Origin: Streptomyces sp. WZ.A104 | GTDB lineage: Bacteria > Actinomycetota > Actinomycetes > Streptomycetales > Streptomycetaceae | Assembly: GCF_002382885.1 (NCBI RefSeq) | Contig: NZ_NWVL01000023.1 | Coordinates: forward strand, 1 to 64,000 | Direction of reading: 5' to 3' | DNA: 64,000 bases | Part shown: positions 58,637 to 64,000 of the stretch, in pieces | How the letters are laid out: every line of letters starts with the position of its first letter | How positions within the stretch are numbered: the first letter of the stretch is position 1 | Program-made: the position numbers and the translations under genes | The notes under the pieces: model-generated | What the model was told of the DNA's origin: nothing | The model's input: only the letters and a program-made list of their open reading frames with translations | The model's database searches: none

Positions 58637-59691
58637 CGTCGGCCGTTCCCCTCGTCCACCAGGGCCGGTTCCACGCCCAGTTCGGCGTACGCCTTCTCGA
58701 CCATCTCGCGGGCGTTCAGCAGACCGATCCGGTCCAGCCGGACACGCAGCCCGTCCAGCTCGGCCGCCGTGGCCGCGCGGTCCCGGCCGAGCATGGCCCG
58801 CGCCTTGACCAGGCCGAGCGATGCCAGTGCCTCGCCGCGGAGCTCGTCCATCGCCCGGAACTCGCCGAGCGCCTGCTCGTAGACCGCGCGGGCCTCCTCG
58901 TAACGCCCGGCCCGGAACAGCACGTTGGCCCGCATCTTGTGGTTGTACGCCAGCGCGCTGGAGAGGTTCATCGCGCGGCAGGCGGCTTCGGCCTCGGAGA
59001 GCAGATCGAGTGCGCGCCCGGTCGCGCCGTCCCGGAGGGAAACGATGTCAGCGATGCCGCGCAGTGCCCAGGCCCGGCCGCGCCGGTCGTCCGCGTCGCC
59101 CGCCAGGGCGGCCGCCTCCTCGAACATCTCCAGCGCGGTGTCCAGGGAGCCGGTGTTGCGGTGGATCTGCGCTATTCCCTCCAGGGCCCACACCGTGTGC
59201 CGCGCCTCGCCCCGGGCGCGTGCCTCGGCCAGCAGCTGTTCGTGCAGCGTCGCGACCGTCGCGTAGTCGCCCTGGATACGGCCGGTCTCCGCGAGACCGG
59301 CCAGGGAGTAGCCCCGGGCGACCACGTCGCCGCCCCGCTTCCCCAGCTCCGCGGCGAGCCCCAGCAGCCGGAACGCCAGGCGCAGCGCCCCTCGCTGGCG
59401 CGCCAGCGTGCCGCCGCTCCACAGCGCCCAGGCCATCGCCCCGGTGTTCCCGGCCGCCCGCGCGGCCCGGTAGCTGGCCTTCCAGGCCCGGTCCGCCTCT
59501 GCCACCTGCCCCAGCCTGCGGTGTGCCTCGGCCACGGCGAGACCGGAACGCGCCACTTCCTCCTGCGATCCGGAGAGCTCGGCCTGCTTCAGATGATGTA
59601 GGCCCTCGGCCAGTACGTCGGTGAGGGAGGCGTTCACCGACATCTTGGTGAGAGCGCCCTGGTACTCGGGCGCCAGTGCCTTGGTCTGCAT
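58633..59691 (-). CDS. tetratricopeptide-repeat protein coupled to the prenyl synthase
   Basis: The 352 residues are nearly all alpha-helical TPR units (for example WALEGIAQIHRNTGSLDTALEMFEEAA, then ANVLFRAGRYEEARAVYEQALGEF). There are about seven repeats, with the W/L-G-Y-A-F pattern degenerate but regular. No DNA-binding or catalytic domain is attached. It begins the two-gene operon whose promoter region contains the 36-bp palindrome at 59730-59765. It may act as a scaffold or regulator; the function is unknown. Confidence 0.8.
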   Translation of the reverse strand: MQTKALAPEYQGALTKMSVNASLTDVLAEGLHHLKQAELSGSQEEVARSGLAVAEAHRRLGQVAEADRAWKASYRAARAAGNTGAMAWALWSGGTLARQRGALRLAFRLLGLAAELGKRGGDVVARGYSLAGLAETGRIQGDYATVATLHEQLLAEARARGEARHTVWALEGIAQIHRNTGSLDTALEMFEEAAALAGDADDRRGRAWALRGIADIVSLRDGATGRALDLLSEAEAACRAMNLSSALAYNHKMRANVLFRAGRYEEARAVYEQALGEFRAMDELRGEALASLGLVKARAMLGRDRAATAAELDGLRVRLDRIGLLNAREMVEKAYAELGVEPALVDEGNGRR

Positions 59692-59729
59692 GGGTGCCTT
59701 CCGCGCGGTGCCGGGCCCGTACCCGGGGC

Positions 59730-59765
59730 GACTATACGCCCTGCGTATACAGGGAGCGTATAGTC
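59730..59765. promoter_or_regulatory. 36-bp palindromic operator/hairpin upstream of the TPR gene
   Basis: GACTATACGC (59730-59739) and GCGTATAGTC (59756-59765) are exact inverted repeats, with inner CCTG/CAGG arms around CGTATA. The half-site GTATA occurs in three places. It lies 39 bp upstream of the TPR start, where a promoter operator belongs. Confidence 0.6.
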
Positions 59766-59912
59766 AGCCGGTCGTCCGAGCCCGGAACATGTGGGGGTGG
59801 ACGCCGCTGAACACCTGCGGCGAACCGTCCTGTCGTGGATCAAGACGGCAGCGGGACGGGGAGGGTTGCTCGCCCGGCCCAGGTCGTTCCGCTTTCGCTC
59901 GGCGGTCCCGCG

Positions 59913-60278
59913 TCAGACGGCTGTCGGCGGCTCGTGCAGGCCGAACGGCGATCCCTGGTCGTCACGGCAGAGCCGGAAGCGTCCGAACCGGGCGGCCGAC
60001 TCCTCGTCGTCACCCGGGGACGCGTCGTCCACCGTGCCGCCGAGCTCGCGGACCTTCGCCACGGCGGCACCCAGGTCGTCGACCCAGAAGAAGACGTACG
60101 GTCCGGCTCCTCGGTCACCGCCGTGCACCCCGCCCGGAGTCCCGGGGGTCGTGATCGCGAAGCCGCCGCCGTCCGAGGGGCCCGGCTCGAAGGTCCAGCC
60201 GAACAGTTCGCCGTAGAAGGCGCACGCCCGCTCCGGGTCCTCCACGCCGAGCTCGAAGAAGGAGATCTCACCGGCCAT
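59913..60278 (-). CDS. VOC family protein
   Basis: The 121-residue single-chain VOC protein has ISFFELGVEDPERACAFYGELFGW at the start, YVFFWVDDLGAAVAKVRELGG at the second module, and FRLCRDDQGSPFGLHE at the end, where the glutamate is a usual metal ligand. It resembles the large uncharacterised actinobacterial VOC group annotated as hydrolases or glyoxalases. It is monocistronic, convergent with nothing close, and not closely related to the VOC pair at 2846-3651. Confidence 0.85.
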   Translation of the reverse strand: MAGEISFFELGVEDPERACAFYGELFGWTFEPGPSDGGGFAITTPGTPGGVHGGDRGAGPYVFFWVDDLGAAVAKVRELGGTVDDASPGDDEESAARFGRFRLCRDDQGSPFGLHEPPTAV

Positions 60279-60488
60279 CGCGGGTACCTGCCGTTCGTCC
60301 GGGGCCCGTACTCACGCCGCCACTCCACCGTACGTCGGCCGCCGGGCGCCCGCCCCCGGCCGCCCCTCCCCGTCCGCCGCAGCCGATGGTGCACGCCCTG
60401 AGCCTCGTGGGGTTGTCCGCCCCGCCCGCGCACCCCGAACGGCCGCCCCCGACCTGCGACGGCGCCACGGACACGCTCGAATGAACGG

Positions 60489-61166
60489 ATGACGGCGCCC
60501 CCGGACGACTGCCTCGCCCGCAACGAGTGGATCTGCGGCGCCTATCTCTCCACCCGCCGCGAGATCCTGGTGGACGCGGTGATCCAGCACCTCCAGCTGA
60601 CGGCCGCCGCGGTGGCCATCGCCCTGGTGCTCGCCGTTCCCCTCGCGCTGGCGGCCCGCCGGTGGCGCTGGGCGGCCGGGCCGGTGCTCGGACTGACGAC
60701 GATCCTCTACACCATCCCGTCGCTGGCGATGTTCTCGCTGCTCCTGCCGGTGTACGGGCTCTCCGCCGCACTCGTCGTCGCGGGTCTCGTCCTCTACTCC
60801 CTGACGCTGCTCGTCCGCAACATCCTGGCCGGACTCCGGGCCGTCCCCGAGGAGACCCGGCAGGCCGCGCGCGGCATGGGCTACGGGCCGCTGCGCCTGC
60901 TGCTCGCCGTGGAGCTCCCGCTCGCGCTGCCCGCGGCGGTGGCCGGGCTGCGCATCGCCACCGTCTCCGCGGTCTCCTTGGTCACCGTCGGCGCGATCGT
61001 CGGCCACGGCGGACTCGGCAACCTCATCTACTCCGGCATGAACACGTACTTCAAGGCCCAGGTGCTCACCGCGTCCGTACTGTGCGTCATCATCGCCGTC
61101 GCCGCCGACCTGCTGCTCCTGGGAGCCGGACGGCTGCTGACGCCCTGGACCCGGAGGCGGGCATGA
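60489..61166 (+). CDS. osmoprotectant (glycine-betaine/choline type) ABC permease 1
   Basis: The 225-residue inner-membrane protein has six helices and the OpuB/ProW-type permease signature: ILYTIPSLAMFSLLLPVYG and the EAA loop VPEETRQAARGMGYGPLRLLL. It starts a three-gene operon with a second permease (28-bp gap) and a binding protein. No ATPase gene is in the operon or elsewhere in the window. It would import a compatible solute. Confidence 0.87.
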   Translation: MTAPPDDCLARNEWICGAYLSTRREILVDAVIQHLQLTAAAVAIALVLAVPLALAARRWRWAAGPVLGLTTILYTIPSLAMFSLLLPVYGLSAALVVAGLVLYSLTLLVRNILAGLRAVPEETRQAARGMGYGPLRLLLAVELPLALPAAVAGLRIATVSAVSLVTVGAIVGHGGLGNLIYSGMNTYFKAQVLTASVLCVIIAVAADLLLLGAGRLLTPWTRRRA

Positions 61167-61194
61167 GGACGCGACCCGCGGCACGGAGGCCGGG

Positions 61195-61866
61195 ATGAAC
61201 ACGCTTGCCGACACCTGGTCCTGGCTCACCACGGCCACCCACTGGTCCGGCCCGGACGGTGTCTGGCACCGGCTCGGCGAACACCTCTTCCTGACCGGCG
61301 TCTGCCTGCTCATCAGCTGTCTGATCGCCCTGCCCGTCGCCCTCGTCCTCGGACACCTCGGCAGGGGCGGCGCACTCGCCGTCAACCTCTCCAACATCGG
61401 CCGGGCCGTCCCCACCTTCGCCGTACTGGTCCTGCTGCTGCTCACGCCCATCGGCACGTACGGCCAGTGGCCGACGATCATCGCGCTGGTGCTGTTCGCC
61501 GTGCCGCCGCTCCTCACCAACGCCTACGTCGGGATGCGCGAGGTCGACCGCGATGTCGTACGGGCGGCCCGGGGAATGGGCATGACCGGCCGCCAGACGC
61601 TGCTGGGCGTGGAACTGCCTCTCGCCCTCCCGCTGGTCCTCACCGGCGTACGGATCGCCGCCGTGCAGCTGGTCGCCACCGCCACCCTCGCCGCACTGGC
61701 GGGCGGCGGGGGACTGGGCCGGATCATCACCGCGGGCTTCAACCTCGCCTCCACCCCGCAGGTGGTGGCCGGGGCGATCCTGGTGGCCGTCTTCGCCCTC
61801 CTCGTCGAGAGCCTCTTCGAGGCCGGGCAGCGCCTCGTGCCGCGGCGCGGACGGGAGGCCGCGTGA
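61195..61866 (+). CDS. osmoprotectant ABC permease 2
   Basis: The 223-residue permease is paralogous to the preceding gene: IGRAVPTFAVLVLLLLTPIG in place of the TIPSLA block, and EVDRDVVRAARGMGMTGRQ as the EAA loop. The two would form the heterodimeric channel. Its stop overlaps the binding-protein start (GTGA). Confidence 0.87.
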   Translation: MNTLADTWSWLTTATHWSGPDGVWHRLGEHLFLTGVCLLISCLIALPVALVLGHLGRGGALAVNLSNIGRAVPTFAVLVLLLLTPIGTYGQWPTIIALVLFAVPPLLTNAYVGMREVDRDVVRAARGMGMTGRQTLLGVELPLALPLVLTGVRIAAVQLVATATLAALAGGGGLGRIITAGFNLASTPQVVAGAILVAVFALLVESLFEAGQRLVPRRGREAA

Positions 61867-62819
61867 GGCCCGCCCGCGCCCGCCGGGCCCTGGCCGCGCT
61901 GGCGCTCCTCACCGCGACCGCCTGCACCACGGGCCCCAGCCTGGAGAACCAGGGCGAGGTCGCCGCACCGCCCGGCGACAGCAGGGAACTCACCGTCGGA
62001 TCGGCCGGATTCACCGAGAGCGACCTGCTCGCCCAGATGTACGCCCTGCTCCTGGAGCACGCCGGATACTCCGCCGACATCATCTCCGTCACCAACCGGG
62101 AGATCTACGAACCCGCCCTGGAGAACGGCCAGATCGACGTCGTCGCGGAGTACGCGGCGACCTTCGCCGACTGGTTGAACGCCAAGGCCAACGGCGCCGA
62201 CGCGACCCCCGTGGGATCGCCCGACCTGGCCGCCACCATGAAGGCGCTGCGCGCCCTCGCCGCCCCGCGCGGGCTGACCGTCCTCGACCCGGGCCTGGCC
62301 GTCGACCAGAACGCCTTCGCCGTCACCGCCGCGTACGCGAGGAAGCACGGCCTGAAGACCCTCAGCGACCTGGGCGCCGCGCGGCTGCCCGTGCGGCTGG
62401 CGGCGGGCGACGAATGCGTGCAGCGGCCCTACTGCGCCCCCGGGCTGCGCAAGACGTACGGCATCGACATCGTCGCCGTCGATCCGAAGGGCGTCGGCAC
62501 CACCCAGGCGAAGCAGGCGGTCCAGAACGGTCAGGACCAGATGGTGCTGACCACCACGACCGACGCCACGCTCGACCAGTTCGGCCTGGTCCTGCTGGAG
62601 GACGACAAGAACCTCCAGAACGCGGACTACGTGGTGCCCGTCGTCAACCGTGCCCGCGCCGGGAGCACCGGGGTGCGCGATGCCCTCGACCGGCTCAACA
62701 CCGTACTGACCACCGCCGACCTGGCGTCGCTGAATGAGCAGGTCGACAGCTGGCGCAGGCTGCCCGAGGACGTCGCGCGCACCTACCTGGAGTCGAAGGA
62801 ACTCCTCCCGAAGGGCTGA
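61863..62819 (+). CDS. osmoprotectant ABC transporter substrate-binding lipoprotein (OpuBC/ProX type)
   Basis: The GTG at 61863 gives 318 residues with a lipoprotein signal ending LLTATACTTG. The mature domain has ELTVGSAGFTESDLLAQMYALLLEHAGY, NGQIDVVAEYAATFADW and DDKNLQNADYVVPVVNR, typical of betaine/choline binders. It completes the permease-permease-binding protein operon. The missing ATPase must be encoded elsewhere, or be shared. Confidence 0.88.
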   Translation: MRPARARRALAALALLTATACTTGPSLENQGEVAAPPGDSRELTVGSAGFTESDLLAQMYALLLEHAGYSADIISVTNREIYEPALENGQIDVVAEYAATFADWLNAKANGADATPVGSPDLAATMKALRALAAPRGLTVLDPGLAVDQNAFAVTAAYARKHGLKTLSDLGAARLPVRLAAGDECVQRPYCAPGLRKTYGIDIVAVDPKGVGTTQAKQAVQNGQDQMVLTTTTDATLDQFGLVLLEDDKNLQNADYVVPVVNRARAGSTGVRDALDRLNTVLTTADLASLNEQVDSWRRLPEDVARTYLESKELLPKG

Positions 62820-62832
62820 GCGGCCCCGGAAC

Positions 62833-63747
62833 TCAGGAAGCGGTCGCGGCGGGAGCCGCCGGAGGCCAGGGCACCTCGGCCAGCAACGGCAGGATCTGCT
62901 CCTCCTCGTAGTCGAGGTGGGCGGTCAGCTCCTCGGTCATCCGGGTCAGTTCGGCACGGAAGCGGTCCGGCTCCGCGATGGCGACGTCGGCCAGCAGCGC
63001 GGAGAGGGCCGTCTGGACGGACGCGATCCGGCGGTGCTCCTCCCGCAGCCGGTCGAAGACCTCCCGCAGGTGCGGGTGGTACCCCTCCATCGCGGGGAAC
63101 ATATGGCCGTCCTCGGCCGTGTGATGGAAGTCCAGAGCCTGGCAGAACGCCAGGCAGCGCTGCCGGATCTGGAGCCCGAGAGGCGGCGCGGGCGGTTCCC
63201 CGGCGTCCCGGTGGGCGGCCCGTGAGGCGAAGTGTGCCTCCGTCTCGGTGTGGACGTGGAGCAGTTGGGCGCGCAGCCAGGTGTGCACCTCCACGAGCTT
63301 GTCAGCGAGGGAGGTGACCGCGGGGGCCGTCGCCTCGGGATCGGGGAGTTCCAGGACCACGACCGGCAGCACCCGGTCGGTCGCCTCCTGGTACTCCGCG
63401 TACCCGGGCGCTTCGGCCACCACCCGGGCGAACAGCTCGTCGCGCAGGGCCCCTTCGGCGGGCACGGCGACGGTCTCGAACTCCTCTGCGCCCCACTCCA
63501 CCCGGACGGACGGGCGGGCGAGGAGGTTGCGGTACCAGTCGGGGTGGCGCGGTGCGCCGAGGTTGGAGGCGACGACGAGCAGTCGGCGGCCGTCGCGTAC
63601 GTATCCGATCGGCGTGGTGTGCGGGGTGCCGGAGCGGGCGCCGGCGGTGGTGAGCAGGAGGAGGTCGGAGCCCTCGAAGGGGCCGCCGACCTTCCCGGCG
63701 TTGGCGCGGAACTCGTCGATGACGGACTGCTGGAAGGCAGGGGGCAT
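62833..63747 (-). CDS. fusion of a deazaflavin-dependent nitroreductase (Ddn type) and a hemerythrin domain
   Basis: I start at 63747 (MPPAFQQSVIDEFR); earlier codons have no better ribosome site. Of 304 residues, 1-130 are the Ddn/PNPOx-like fold with FEGSDLLLLTTAGARSGTPH and WYRNLLARPSVRVEWG, which binds F420. Residues 150-300 are a four-helix hemerythrin HHE domain: VEVHTWLRAQLLHVH, FHHTAEDGHMFPAM and HLDYEEEQILPLL carry the histidine and glutamate iron ligands. The fusion could tie F420 chemistry to oxygen or nitric oxide sensing. It is convergent with the transporter operon. Confidence 0.85.
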   Translation of the reverse strand: MPPAFQQSVIDEFRANAGKVGGPFEGSDLLLLTTAGARSGTPHTTPIGYVRDGRRLLVVASNLGAPRHPDWYRNLLARPSVRVEWGAEEFETVAVPAEGALRDELFARVVAEAPGYAEYQEATDRVLPVVVLELPDPEATAPAVTSLADKLVEVHTWLRAQLLHVHTETEAHFASRAAHRDAGEPPAPPLGLQIRQRCLAFCQALDFHHTAEDGHMFPAMEGYHPHLREVFDRLREEHRRIASVQTALSALLADVAIAEPDRFRAELTRMTEELTAHLDYEEEQILPLLAEVPWPPAAPAATAS

Positions 63748-64000
63748 GGAGGTTCTGGGTCTCCTGGAAGGACGCGGGCGCACGAGGGCCCGGCAGACGG
63801 AACGGGGTGCATCACACGGGGGCGCGTCGGCGTGTACGCGCCCGGAGCGAACTGCTCAGGGCAGGTGGCTCAGCGGCAGGGGGCGATGAGTGTGCTCATG
63901 GCGGTGTCCCTGGAAGAAGGTGCTGGCTTGACTGCCGGCCGGCCCAGATCTCTTTGGCCGACGTCACGCTGCACGTGTCCCATCACAACCCGGGCCGTGC
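63748..64000. other. window end, no gene recognised
   Basis: These 253 bp carry no credible complete gene. A minus-strand micro-frame (MSTLIAPCR) exists at about 63870-63899 but lacks a convincing ribosome site. The region probably contains the promoter of the nitroreductase-hemerythrin gene. Confidence 0.4.

Noticed and set aside
63870..63899. Minus-strand micro-frame M-S-T-L-I-A-P-C-R near the window end, possible cysteine leader peptide
   Set aside because: No sulfur-metabolism gene follows it within the window, and the ribosome site is weak. There is not enough evidence to call it.

Overview
The window is high-GC actinobacterial DNA and almost certainly comes from a Streptomyces chromosome. 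The signs are near-saturated GC third positions, GTG starts, ATGA gene overlaps, a chaplin, a melC1/melC2 tyrosinase pair, a subtilisin-inhibitor-like protein, DmdR- and Zur-type operators, and TTA codons confined to a biosynthetic operon. I see no rRNA, tRNA or CRISPR array.

Layout. (1) 1-11 kb is accessory DNA. It holds the edge of an IS256-family element, a TetR/winged-helix pair divergent from two VOC proteins, and two paralogous MFS exporters (4327-5781, 7799-9247). Each exporter has a matching promoter, a short leader peptide with a shared R-G-D-D-x-S-P-R core and an RNA hairpin before its start. Between them lie an orphan LuxR regulator, a Zn-type L28 and a zinc-ribbon protein. A decayed IS3 transposase follows. 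(2) 10.8-27.4 kb is one long minus-strand gene set that looks like a biosynthetic cluster. It has a class II DAHP synthase, an exporter, and the three-step 4-amino-4-deoxychorismate to 4-aminophenylpyruvate module (papB, papA and papC types). It also has an alpha-oxoamine synthase, a fusion of an FAD amine oxidase with a PrmC-like methyltransferase, a Tat-exported propeller-amidohydrolase, a GNAT, a Tat-exported flavin amine oxidase and an SDR. No NRPS or PKS is present, so the product is likely a small p-aminophenylalanine-derived amino ketone or a relative. (3) 28.2-36.8 kb holds a broken adenosine deaminase gene, a TOPRIM protein, an iron-siderophore ABC importer under a DmdR/IdeR-type box, an SSI-type protease inhibitor and an MFS exporter. 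(4) 36.9-39.5 kb is the zinc-starvation island. A Zur box separates rpmG-rpmE2-cobW-rpsR from rpmB-rpsN, all cysteine-poor ribosomal paralogues. (5) 39.5-46.9 kb holds a SpoIIE-type phosphatase, a GH26-like secreted enzyme, a P450, melC1-melC2 and a chaplin. (6) 47-56.5 kb is an eight-gene exopolysaccharide operon with glycosyltransferases, polyprenyl-phosphate glycosylphosphotransferase, polymerase/ligase, MurJ-like flippase, deacetylase, Wzz-like protein and CelD-like acyltransferase. (7) 56.9-63.7 kb holds a cysteine hydrolase, a polyprenyl synthase with a TPR protein behind a large palindrome, a VOC protein, a glycine-betaine-type ABC operon lacking its ATPase, and a deazaflavin-nitroreductase/hemerythrin fusion.

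The two most notable systems are the duplicated leader-peptide/attenuator exporter modules and the alpha-oxoamine-synthase/p-aminophenylalanine cluster. All functional calls rest on reading motifs by eye; no database search was possible.
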